Assembly: GCF_011801125.1 (NCBI RefSeq)
Contig: NZ_CP046171.1
Span: forward strand, 6,944,001 to 7,008,000
Length of the DNA: 64,000 nucleotides
Source: Nocardia brasiliensis
Lineage (GTDB): Bacteria > Actinomycetota > Actinomycetes > Mycobacteriales > Mycobacteriaceae
Direction: 5' to 3'
Notes under the pieces: model-generated
Seen by the model: only the letters and a program-made list of their open reading frames with translations
Databases searched by the model: none
What the model was told of the DNA's origin: nothing
Made by a program: the position numbers and the translations under genes
Shown here: one piece after another, positions 9,313 to 16,992 of the stretch
How positions within the stretch are numbered: position 1 is the stretch's first letter
How the letters are laid out: every line of letters starts with the position of its first letter

Positions 9313-9806
9313 ACCAGCCTGGGCCTGTGGTGAGATTCGGTTCTACTGCGGTCCGGCTCGCAGGATTCAGGAGTACTCACAGCATCCGAGCACACCCCCG
9401 CAACGCCCCAGAACCCTCGCAGAGCCCGGGTAGCCACGCCACATCCAGTGCGCCCAACAGCATTCAGACATCCAGCAGGTACCAGCCTGACCTGCAGTGA
9501 GATTCGATTCACCGCGGTCCGGACCCACAGGATTCAGGAATACTCACACCATCTCAACACACCCCCGCAACGCCCCAGAACCCCCGCAACGCCCGGGCAG
9601 TCACGCCACATCCAGTGCACCCGACAGCATTCAGACATCCAGCAGGTACCAGCCTGACCTGCAGTGAGATTCGATTCACCGCGGTCCGGACCCACAGGAT
9701 TCAGGAATACTCACAGCATCCCAACACACCCCCGCAACGCCCCAGAACCCTCGTAGAGCCCGGGCAGCCACGCCACATCCAGTGCACCCAACAGCGTTCA
9801 GACATC
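9313..9806 (+). repeat. Tandem repeat, three copies of a 167-168 bp unit
   Basis: Copies begin at 9313, 9481 and 9648 with ACCAGCCTG and share phrases such as GTGAGATTCGATTCACCGCG, CAGGATTCAGGAATACTCAC, CACACCCCCGCAACGCCCCA and CACGCCACATCCAGTGCACC. Copies 2 and 3 are nearly identical and copy 1 is more diverged. The unit length is not a CRISPR size and there are no unique spacers. Confidence 0.85.
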
Positions 9807-10055
9807 TCAGCACATCCGGGCCTCGCGGTGTCCGGAACACTCCCACAGAGCCAGCGTCCAAAGCGACCAGACTCCCCTGCAGCGCCAGGGCCTGGCAACG
9901 TCCGGCGCGTATGGCCCGGTCGGGACAGCTTCAGACGACGGCTCGCGCGCCCGCGAGTTCACTGTGGTCAATACTCGTTGCTAGACAACGAGGTTCGCCA
10001 AGCTTCGCGCGGAGACACGGGATACCCCACACGCCCGGCACTCGCGCCGCACCAC

Positions 10056-10100
10056 GGCCCTCCACCACATCCAGCACCCCGACAACCAAGCACTCCGACC
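10056..10100 (+). repeat. Dispersed direct repeat, copy 1
   Basis: GGCCCTCCACCACATCCAGC followed by CACCCCGACAACCAAGCACTCCGACC is repeated, with a few changes, at 11129-11174, where it abuts the truncated 5' end of the transposase remnant. Confidence 0.65.
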
Positions 10101-10171
10101 ACGCCACGCACCCGGCAACGTCCCACGCTCGACCACCAGCGACGACGGCCGGACTCGCATCGCGCCACTCC

Positions 10172-10284
10172 CGGTCACCACGGCGCGTCGCACGGCGAGT
10201 CGTATTGGTCGGCTGATCACCAGGTAATAGTGGCGGTGACCTCTCGGGCGATGCCGCCACCATTACCTGCTGATCAACCGACCA
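10172..10284 (+). repeat. 113-bp repeat containing a 79-bp palindrome, copy 1
   Basis: The segment 10206-10284 is a palindrome with 31-nt arms (TGGTCGGCTGATCACCAGGT... / ...GATCAACCGACCA) and a 17-nt loop. It and 34 nt of upstream flank recur at 11472-11584 with no insertion or deletion, at an offset of exactly 1,300 bp. It resembles a REP/MITE-like mobile palindrome. Confidence 0.8.
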
Positions 10285-10324
10285 GCTATGCAACACCGAA
10301 GTTCGTTGCCGGGTAACGAGGTTC
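10280..10324 (+). repeat. 45-bp direct repeat, copy 1
   Basis: GACCAGCTATGCAACACCGA then AGTTCGTTGCCGGGTAACGA and GGTTC. A near-identical copy lies at 11171-11215. A more diverged relative with a CTCGTTG-CTAGA-CAACGAG palindrome is at 9974-9992. Confidence 0.7.
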
Positions 10325-10428
10325 ACCAAGCGCTTCTCGCGGAGACACGGGGTACTCCCACACGCCAGGCGCTCTCACGCCACTAGGCAGTGTTGCGAAG
10401 TGGAGTGAGGGCGGGCTGGTGCCCGCCT

Positions 10429-11118
10429 TCATTGGTTTGGGAGCCATTGGTTGATGGTGGCGATGTGGATCGTGGCCAGGTAGCGGACGGCGAGTTGTCG
10501 AATCGCGTTGCTACGGCCCGGTTCTGCTTGCGCCGGTTGATGCCGCGTCCGACGGCGTTGCGGTCGCGGTAGATAGTGGTGTCGAATGCGGGTGGCTTGC
10601 CGCCGGATGAGCCGCGGTTGTGGCGGTGGGCGAGCTGATCGGCGGGGATTGCGATGGCGGCAGCGATGCCGTGTTGGCGAAGCCAGGCGCGGTTGGCGCG
10701 CGAGGAGTAGGCCTTGTCTGCCGGCACCCGATCCGGGCGGACTCGTGGCCTGCCGAGTCCGAGCCGGGGCACCGAGATAGCGTCGAGGACCGCGATGAAC
10801 TGTGGACTGTCGCCGGCCTGACCGACGGTGAGCAGTACCGACAGCGGTTTGAGGCCTTGTTCGCAGGCCAGATGCAGCTTTGTCGTCCACCCACCCCGCG
10901 ATCGTCCCAACGCGTGATCGGCGGGCTCGTTATCGGTGCCGCCGCGGCGAGCTCCGGCGGCGTGATGATGGGCTCGCATGATCGTGGAGTCCACGCTCAC
11001 CTGCCAGCGGATGCCGCCAGCCGCGTCGGCGTAGGCCTGCAGCATCTTCAGGATCAACACCCAGCACCCGCCGCGCCGCCAACGCCGGACAACCCGTAGA
11101 CCGCCTGCCACGATCTCA
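10429..11118 (-). pseudogene. Decayed IS5-family transposase (truncated, frameshifted)
   Basis: The reading frames encode recognisable IS5 (IS427/IS1421-like group) transposase sequence: WQAVYGL, then RRWRRGGCW and LQAYADAAGGIRWQVSVDST, HHHAAGARR, GGWTTKLHLACEQG, VRPDRVPADKAYSSRANRAW, GINRRKQNRAVATRFDN and a tail AVRYLATIHIATINQW. At least two frame changes are needed to read it through: near 11,085 between WQAVYGL and RRWRR, and near 10,500 just after RFDN. The N-terminal DUF4096-like part is missing. The 3' side still has an IS-like end GGCAGTGTTGCGAAG at 10386-10400 beside CTAG. The element is therefore an old, immobile remnant. Confidence 0.85.
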
Positions 11119-11128
11119 CAGCGTCAGG

Positions 11129-11215
11129 GGCCCTCCACAACATCCAGTACCCCCGGCGACCGAGCACTCCGACCAGCTATGCGATGCCGAAGTTCGTTGC
11201 CGGGTAGCGAGGTTC
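11129..11215 (+). repeat. Dispersed direct repeats, copy 2 (fused)
   Basis: This segment joins second copies of two repeats found apart on the other side of the transposase: 11129-11174 matches 10056-10100, and 11171-11215 matches 10280-10324. It starts where the transposase remnant stops. Confidence 0.65.
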
Positions 11216-11471
11216 GCTTGGGCGCAGAGTCTCGACCCCGAAGGGGATTGGAGATGCTTCTGCACGTCCGGCACTTCTCGCGATGCCGATACTCCCCGCA
11301 GTGTCCAGTGGATTTCACGGCGTCGGGCGTATTGCTCATGGCTCCTCGTAGCGTCCGGCATTCGCCCCGGAGTCCAGCGCCCCGTGGCCACCGGGCACCC
11401 GGCCGTGTCGAAACCCCACAACCTCCGGCACACCGTCGAAAGCACCGGTGAGGCCGGCGTTGCGTAGCTTC

Positions 11472-11584
11472 GGGTCACCACGGCGTGTCGCGCGGCGGGT
11501 CGTGTTGGTCGGTTGATCACCAGGTAATGGTGGCGGCGGCTTCTCGGGCGATGCCGCCACTATTACCTGGTGATCGGCTGACCA
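11472..11584 (+). repeat. 113-bp repeat containing a 79-bp palindrome, copy 2
   Basis: Second copy of the 10172-10284 repeat. The palindrome at 11506-11584 has arms TGGTCGGTTGATCACCAGGT... and ...TGATCGGCTGACCA around the shared loop CTCGGGCGAT. It ends ~70 nt before the start of the SRPBCC/epimerase fusion gene and could form a strong hairpin in any transcript entering that gene. Confidence 0.8.
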
Positions 11585-11652
11585 GGTTTTACGGGCGGTG
11601 GGGTGATGATGCGCACGTACTGTTCGGGGGTGGGTGGGGCTAGCGTCGGGGT

Positions 11653-13032
11653 ATGGCAAGTACAACGACGTACACCCAGTTCATCGCGTTGCCAACGGAT
11701 GTCGTGTGGGAGGTGGTGGGGGATCCCGCGCGGTGGGCGGAGTGGAATCCGGCGGTGTCCTCGGTCCGGCTGCACGGGCCGGTCGCGGCGGGCACGACGG
11801 GTGACTATCTGCCCAGGGGGCGGGTGTTCGAAGCGATGCACGGGCGGACCGCGCCGCCGTTCGTGATCAGCACCTATGTGCCCGGTCGGGCGCTGGCGAT
11901 CGAGCAACCGGAACCGGCGGGGCGGATGCGGATGGCGTGGACGCTGACGCCTCGAGAAGGCGGCACCGAGATCGAGCAGCAGCTCACCTTCACCGGACCT
12001 TCGGCGGGGATCGCCAGGGCGGTAATCGGCTCGCTGCTGGAAACCGATGTGCGTGTCTGCTTCGCGCGACTGGCCCGCCTGGCGGGGCTCACCCCTGCGG
12101 CGAACGCGCTGACCGCCGTAATCGCCGGTGGCACCGGCGCATTGGGCAAGCACATCGCCGCCGACCTGACCTGCCGCGGGCATCGGGTGACGATTCTCAC
12201 CAGGCGGCGCGATCCGGGCCTGCCGTTCACCCAGGTGGAATGGGACGGCAGGACGGTCGGCGATTGGGTTGCGGGCCTGCGCAATCCGGGCCGGACCGCC
12301 ATCGTCAACCTGGCGGGCAAACTAGTCGATTGCCGACCGACGCCGCGCAATGTCGACCAATTGCGGCGCAGCCGAGTGGATTCCACTCGCGCGCTGGTCG
12401 ACGCGGCCGCCACCCTGGCGCGACCGATCGACTACTGGGTGCAGGCAAGCACCACCGCGATCTGGTCGGACGCGGGCGAAACCCGATGCACCGAAACAAC
12501 TCCGCTGCCGATCGGCCTCCCGCAGATGACCGGGGTGGCCGAGCCGTGGGAGCGGGCCTTCGACGGCGCGAATGCCACCCGGTCGACGGTGTTGCGCACC
12601 TCGATCGTGCTGGACCCGCAGGCTCCCGCGCTGAAACGGTTGAGCCAGTTGACGAAGGCGGGTCTCGGCGGCCGGGTAGGGCCCGGCGACCAGTGGTTCA
12701 GCTGGATCCACGTGACGGACTGGCTCGCCATCGTCCGCGCGGCCCTCGGCCTGGACCCAGCCGTCACACTGCCGAACGGAGTCCTGGTGGCCGCCACCGA
12801 CTTTCCGGTGCGCAACCGCGACCTGATGGCCGCCCTACGCAGCCACCTACACCGCCCACCCGCACCGCCAACCCCCACCGCGATCCTGAAAGTCGGCGCG
12901 ATATTCCTGCGCACCGACCCGGCCCTCGGACTCACCGGCAGGCACGCCACCTCGGCAATACTCCGCCAACACGGATTCGTCTTCCGCTACCCCACCCTGG
13001 ACGAAGCACTAACAGGCCTCCTCCCCCGCTGA
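11653..13032 (+). CDS. SRPBCC domain fused to a TIGR01777-type NAD(P)-binding epimerase
   Basis: A 459-residue protein with two unrelated folds. Residues 1-~145 are an SRPBCC/polyketide-cyclase-like domain (YTQFIALPTDVVWEVVGDPA, RWAEWNPAV). After a short linker, ~158-459 is an extended-SDR domain of the TIGR01777/YfcH type: nucleotide-binding AVIAGGTGALGKHIA, then VNLAGK, STTAIW, RTSIVLDP, WFSWIHVTDW and a C-terminal FVFRYPTLDEAL. The SRPBCC part normally binds hydrophobic ligands. The substrate is unknown. TIGR01777 proteins are usually ~300 residues and free-standing, so the fusion is notable. It lies directly after the repeat island. Confidence 0.85.
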   Translation: MASTTTYTQFIALPTDVVWEVVGDPARWAEWNPAVSSVRLHGPVAAGTTGDYLPRGRVFEAMHGRTAPPFVISTYVPGRALAIEQPEPAGRMRMAWTLTPREGGTEIEQQLTFTGPSAGIARAVIGSLLETDVRVCFARLARLAGLTPAANALTAVIAGGTGALGKHIAADLTCRGHRVTILTRRRDPGLPFTQVEWDGRTVGDWVAGLRNPGRTAIVNLAGKLVDCRPTPRNVDQLRRSRVDSTRALVDAAATLARPIDYWVQASTTAIWSDAGETRCTETTPLPIGLPQMTGVAEPWERAFDGANATRSTVLRTSIVLDPQAPALKRLSQLTKAGLGGRVGPGDQWFSWIHVTDWLAIVRAALGLDPAVTLPNGVLVAATDFPVRNRDLMAALRSHLHRPPAPPTPTAILKVGAIFLRTDPALGLTGRHATSAILRQHGFVFRYPTLDEALTGLLPR

Positions 13033-13060
13033 CTCCCGAGCTCGAAGGGAGGGAAGCACC

Positions 13061-13498
13061 CTAGGGTGTGGCGTTGATCGCGAGGCCGATCAGCGCGACC
13101 ACCTTGATCGCTTCCAGAGCGATGTACCAGTAGTGGGCGTGCGAGCGGGGAAGGTCGGCGCCGGCCAGGACCTGGTCGGTGCGTTTGCTGAGCGGAGGAC
13201 GGACCAGCAGGATCTGTGCGGCCAGCAGAAGGGTGGCGAGGACCAGCCAGATCCAGGTGGCGGTCGTCGGGGCGACGATCGCCGCAGCGATCAGCAGGAG
13301 GGCGGCCAGCACCGCCTCCACGCTGTTCAGCGCGCGGAACACCAGTCGGCCGATGCCCAGGCCGAGCGGAATGGTGACGCCGGGCGCGCGGAATTTCAGC
13401 GGTGCCTCCAGGAACGAGATGGCCAGCACCATGCCCAGCCACAGCATCGGAAACAACCACAGGAGGTGCTGTGCGACCGTGTCCATGATCGGGACCAT
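13061..13498 (-). CDS. Small four-helix membrane protein, unknown function
   Basis: A 145-residue integral membrane protein with four hydrophobic segments (LLWLFPMLWLGMVLAISFL, VEAVLAALLLIAAAIVA, TWIWLVLATLLLAAQILLV, YWYIALEAIKVVALIGLAI). The loop EAPLKFRAPGVTIPLGLGIG is likely its most conserved part. No catalytic motif is visible. It reads leftward after pcrA but is separated from it by a strong hairpin. An ATG at 13486 (MDTVAQHLL) is an alternative start. The function is unknown. Confidence 0.75.
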   Translation of the reverse strand: MVPIMDTVAQHLLWLFPMLWLGMVLAISFLEAPLKFRAPGVTIPLGLGIGRLVFRALNSVEAVLAALLLIAAAIVAPTTATWIWLVLATLLLAAQILLVRPPLSKRTDQVLAGADLPRSHAHYWYIALEAIKVVALIGLAINATP

Positions 13499-13519
13499 AC
13501 CGCCGCCGCCGGGCCGAAA

Positions 13520-13554
13520 GACAGGGTCGAACGGCCATGCCGATCGACCCTGTC
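13520..13554 (-). terminator. Hairpin terminator after pcrA
   Basis: A perfect 11-bp stem GACAGGGTCGA / TCGACCCTGTC with a 13-nt loop lies immediately after the pcrA stop codon. It separates pcrA from the small membrane-protein gene. Confidence 0.75.
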
Positions 13555-13556
13555 GC

Positions 13557-16163
13557 TCAGAGCTTGACGAGTGTCCTGCTGTATTGCGGGATGAGCCGGA
13601 TCTTGCCCGCGGTGCCGAAATCGATGGTCACCGTGGCCAACGGGCCGAAGCCCTCGGCGGCGACCACCTTGCCGAGACCGTATTTGTCGTCGCTGACCCG
13701 GTCGCCCACGGCGAGCACCAGGTTCGCGTTGTTCTTGCCGACGGCGCCGGGCGCGGGGCGGCGCGGGCCGCGATCGGGCCGCATGCCCGGCCGCTCGGAC
13801 CAGCCGTCGCCGCGCGTCCAGTCGCGTTCCATGCCGTCGCTGTCGCCGCGCCTGCGGATACCACGGCTCGCCGGTGACCCGGCGGGCTCCAGTCGCCGCC
13901 AATCGATCAGATGTCCCGGAATCTCTTGCAGGAAGCGCGATTCCGGATTGGACACCGGCTGCCCCCAGCCGGAGCGCACGACCGCGCGACTCAGGTACAG
14001 CCGCTTCCTGGCCCTGGTGATGCCGACGTAGGCGAGGCGGCGTTCCTCGGCCAGTTCGGTCGGGTCGCCGAGTGCCCGCATGTGCGGGAACTGGCCGTCT
14101 TCCCAACCGGTCACGAACACCACGGGGAACTCCAGCCCCTTGGCCGTGTGCAGGGTCATCATGGTGACCACGCCGCTGCCTTCGTCCGGGATCTGGTCGG
14201 TGTCGGCCACCAGCGAGACCCGCTCGAGGAAGGCGGCCAGCGATCCGGGGTCGGGCTCGCCCTCGCCGACCTCGGGCAACAGTCCCTCTTCCCGGGCGGC
14301 CTCGGCGTTGTTGTGCGCCTCGGAACTGAATTCCCTGGCGACGCTGACGAGTTCGTTGAGGTTGTCCAGGCGGGCGCCGTCCTGTGGATCGTCCGAGGCC
14401 TCCAGCTCGCCGCGGTAGCCCGTGCGCTCGAGCACCGCGTCGACCACGTTCCCGACGTCGGGGAAGTCCAGGTCCTCCTGTACGCCCGCCGCCCGGATCT
14501 CCTCGAGCAGGTCGAGGAAACCGGCGATCGCGCGCTGGGCCCTGGTGTTGAGTAGCGCCACCTTTCCGTCCGCCGCGTCCCGCAGCGCCGCCGCGAAACC
14601 GATGCCGCGCTGTTCGGCGTGCACGGCGACGCAGGCTTCGGCTCGGTCGCCGATGCCGCGCCGCGGCGTGTTGAGGATCCGGCGCAGGCTCACCGCGTCG
14701 TCGGGGTTCTCCAGCACCCGCAGGTACGCGACGATGTCGCGCACCTCCTTGCGCTCGTAGAACCGGACACCGCCGACCACCTTGTACGGCAGGCCCATCC
14801 GGATGAAGATCTCCTCCAGCGCGCGGGAGTTGTTGTTGGTCCGGTAGAACACCGCGACGTCGGCGTAGTTCGCTTCGCCCTGGTCGACCAGCCGGTCGAT
14901 CTCGCGCGCCACGAAGGACGCCTCGTCGTGCTCGTTGTCGGCGACGTAACCGGTGATCAGATCGCCCTCGCCGGAATCGGTCCACAGCTTCTTGTCGCGC
15001 CGGTTCTCGTTGCGCGAGATCACCGCGTTGGCGGCGGAGAGAATGTGCTGGGTGGAGCGATAGTTCTGTTCCAGCAGAATCGTTTCCGCGTCCGGGAAGT
15101 CGCGCTCGAACTCCTCGATATTGCGGATGGTGGCACCGCGGAAGGCGTAGATCGACTGGTCGGCATCGCCCACCACGCACAGCTCGCTCGGCGGCGCCTG
15201 ATCCTCGTCGCGCTCGGCCCGGTGATGTCCGACCAGTTCTCGCACCAGGACGTACTGCGCGTGATTGGTGTCCTGGTACTCGTCGACCAGCACATGCCGG
15301 AAGCGCCGCCGGTAGTACTCGGCGACCTGCGGATGGTTCTGCAGCAGCGCCACCGTCTCGCCGATCAGATCGTCGAAATCGAGTGCGTTGGCCGCGCGCA
15401 GCCGTCGCTGGTATTCGACGTAGACCCGGGCGACCAGACCGGGCAGTTCGGTTTCATCCGACTCGGCGTCCGCGGTGGCCTGCTGCGGCCCGATGAGCTC
15501 ATTCTTGAGATTCGAGATCGCGGTCGCCAACAGACGCGCGGTGTATTTCTTCGTATCGATTTCGAAGTCGCGACTGATCATGGTGAGCAGTCGCCGCGAA
15601 TCATCGGCATCGTAGATGGAGAAATTCGAATTCATGCCCGGCAGCAAGGCGGCCTGCATGCGCAATATTCGGACACAACTGGAGTGGAACGTCGACACCC
15701 ACATGTTGTTCGCGCGCGGGCCGACCAGTCCGATCACGCGCTCGCGCATCTCGGCCGCAGCCTTGTTGGTGAACGTGATCGCGAGCACCTGGCCCGGCGT
15801 CACGCCGCGCGCCGCGAGCAAGTAGGCGATCCGGCGGGTGAGCACGGCGGTCTTGCCCGACCCGGCGCCCGCCACGATGAGCAGCGGGGCGCCACTGTGC
15901 ACAACCGCGGCACGCTGCTGCGGATTGAGCCCGTCGAGCAGGCGCTCAGCCTCTTCGGCACGCCGACGCTCCCGCTCGACACGCCGTTGCTCCTGTTCGG
16001 CCACCGACGGCGGCGGTTCCGGAACCGGTGCTCGCACCGCACGCACCTCCTCGACAGCCGACCGCGATTCCTCGGCGCTAGCACCGGTGACCTGCGGGTT
16101 GTCAATCGAATCCGGCCGTGGGGCGCGACCGGCCTTGGTCTGGGGAGCCACCGTGATGTCCAT
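13557..16163 (-). CDS. pcrA: ATP-dependent DNA helicase PcrA/UvrD1
   Basis: A superfamily 1A 3'-5' DNA helicase used in repair and in clearing stalled complexes. The 868-residue protein has an unusual ~75-residue Arg/Glu-rich N-terminal extension before the Q-motif LLDGLNPQQRAAV. Walker A is VAGAGSGKTAVLTRR, then AITFTNKAAAEMRERV (Ia), VDEYQDTNHAQ (II), VVGDADQSIYAFRGA (III), LEQNYRST (IV), VTMMTLHTAKGLEFPVVFV (V) and EERRLAYVGITRARKRL (VI). The C-terminal ~60 residues (VGDRVSDDKYGLGKVVAAEG) form the RNA-polymerase-binding Tudor-like domain of PcrA. It diverges from the chorismate mutase gene, as in mycobacteria (uvrD1, Rv0949). Confidence 0.97.
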   Translation of the reverse strand: MDITVAPQTKAGRAPRPDSIDNPQVTGASAEESRSAVEEVRAVRAPVPEPPPSVAEQEQRRVERERRRAEEAERLLDGLNPQQRAAVVHSGAPLLIVAGAGSGKTAVLTRRIAYLLAARGVTPGQVLAITFTNKAAAEMRERVIGLVGPRANNMWVSTFHSSCVRILRMQAALLPGMNSNFSIYDADDSRRLLTMISRDFEIDTKKYTARLLATAISNLKNELIGPQQATADAESDETELPGLVARVYVEYQRRLRAANALDFDDLIGETVALLQNHPQVAEYYRRRFRHVLVDEYQDTNHAQYVLVRELVGHHRAERDEDQAPPSELCVVGDADQSIYAFRGATIRNIEEFERDFPDAETILLEQNYRSTQHILSAANAVISRNENRRDKKLWTDSGEGDLITGYVADNEHDEASFVAREIDRLVDQGEANYADVAVFYRTNNNSRALEEIFIRMGLPYKVVGGVRFYERKEVRDIVAYLRVLENPDDAVSLRRILNTPRRGIGDRAEACVAVHAEQRGIGFAAALRDAADGKVALLNTRAQRAIAGFLDLLEEIRAAGVQEDLDFPDVGNVVDAVLERTGYRGELEASDDPQDGARLDNLNELVSVAREFSSEAHNNAEAAREEGLLPEVGEGEPDPGSLAAFLERVSLVADTDQIPDEGSGVVTMMTLHTAKGLEFPVVFVTGWEDGQFPHMRALGDPTELAEERRLAYVGITRARKRLYLSRAVVRSGWGQPVSNPESRFLQEIPGHLIDWRRLEPAGSPASRGIRRRGDSDGMERDWTRGDGWSERPGMRPDRGPRRPAPGAVGKNNANLVLAVGDRVSDDKYGLGKVVAAEGFGPLATVTIDFGTAGKIRLIPQYSRTLVKL

Positions 16164-16543
16164 CGCCCATCCACGCTACCGGCGCACACCGACAGAGTTG
16201 AAGTCCCGGGTTGTCCAGCGCCGGTTCGGGGCCTTGACGGCGAACGGAGCGTGCATCGGACGGGCGAGCGCCGAGCCGAAACCGTGTCCGGCTTCTCAGC
16301 AGATTCACAAAACCAAACGTTTTGCACAACCACGGGGTCGTGGCAGACTGGCCAGATGATCAGTGGTCCTGCGATACCCCCGTTTCGGTTAACAACCGGA
16401 TATCGTGATCGCGGCACTTGTATCTGAGCGCACATCCTGGGGGGACAATTCGAAGGCCCTACCAGGTCTGTTTCACGGTGAAAGAACCGATCGGTAACGA
16501 GCCCGGCGCACCAGCCGATCCACGTTCTGACACGAGGAGATGA
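16164..16543. promoter_or_regulatory. Divergent pcrA / chorismate mutase promoter region
   Basis: 380 nt without a supported gene. It must contain both promoters. Small palindromes are visible (CCAAACGTTTTG near 16313-16324, TTTCACGGTGAAA near 16471-16483). I looked for a mycobacterial LexA box (TCGAAC-N4-GTTCGA) ahead of pcrA and did not find one. The chorismate mutase Shine-Dalgarno GAGGAG lies just before its start codon. Confidence 0.5.
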
Positions 16544-16840
16544 ATGATGAGCACCCCCGCAACGACGACTGGGTCCGATTCGGCACTGCCGCAGAGCGAC
16601 GCGGAGATCGACAAGCTCCGTAAGGAGATCGATCGCCTCGACGCGGAGATCCTTGCCGCCATCAAGCGCCGCACGGAGATCTCTCGGATCATCGGCCGGA
16701 CGCGGATGGCCTCCGGTGGGCCCCGGCTCGTGCACAACCGGGAAATGAAGGTGCTGGAGCGGTTCAGCGAACTCGGCCAGGAAGGCCACACCCTCGCCAT
16801 GCTGCTGCTGCGCCTCGGGCGCGGCCGGCTCGGTCACTGA
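16544..16840 (+). CDS. Chorismate mutase, AroQ-delta (intracellular, Rv0948c type)
   Basis: Converts chorismate to prephenate, the first committed step to Phe and Tyr. The 98-residue protein is all-helical: IDKLRKEIDRLDAEILAAIK, RRTEISRIIGRTRMASGGPR, then LVHNREMKVLERFSELGQEG and a terminal LLRLGRGRLGH. The delta-subclass enzymes are weakly active alone and are boosted by DAHP synthase; the short length and C-terminal RLGRGRLGH fit that class. Start MMST at 16544 or MST at 16547, after GAGGAG. It is divergent from pcrA, as in M. tuberculosis. Confidence 0.93.
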   Translation: MMSTPATTTGSDSALPQSDAEIDKLRKEIDRLDAEILAAIKRRTEISRIIGRTRMASGGPRLVHNREMKVLERFSELGQEGHTLAMLLLRLGRGRLGH

Positions 16841-16930
16841 ACCAGCCGACGCCGCGAACAAGTCCTCCTCAGCCGCCACCGGCGGCCCCACAACCATGCG
16901 GAATCGATAGGACGACAACCGCATTCCCAA

Positions 16931-16964
16931 GGCCGCCCCGGGTGTATCTCACCCCGGGGCGGTC
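16931..16964. terminator. Bidirectional hairpin terminator
   Basis: GGCCGCCCCGGGTG pairs with ACCCCGGGGCGGTC across a short loop, followed by TTT on the + side. It lies between the converging chorismate mutase and aldehyde dehydrogenase genes and can serve both. Confidence 0.75.
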
Positions 16965-16992
16965 GTTTCCACTCAGCTGCGGCCGATGCGCC

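Larger units (their letters stand above)
9110..11652. other. Repeat-rich, gene-poor island with decayed IS
   Basis: About 2.5 kb without an intact gene, inserted between the M23 and pcrA neighbourhoods that are close together in mycobacteria. It holds a 167-bp tandem repeat array, several dispersed direct repeats, two large palindromes and a broken IS5-family transposase. Reading frames across it (for example 9448-9657 and 9615-10316 on +) simply translate the repeats, and I do not support them as genes. A weak hairpin CTCGCG/CGCGAG at 9128-9146 may end M23 transcription. Confidence 0.75.

Noticed and set aside
9313..9806. CRISPR array
   Set aside because: Units are 167 bp, contiguous and without unique spacers, and there are no cas genes in the window.
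9448..10316. Two + strand ORFs in the repeat region with similar N-termini (MRPTAFRHPAGT / MHPTAFRHPAGT)
   Set aside because: They are translations of successive copies of the 167-bp repeat, with no ribosome binding site or recognisable domain.
16164..16543. LexA/SOS box controlling pcrA
   Set aside because: No TCGAAC-N4-GTTCGA-like palindrome is present; only short unrelated palindromes.
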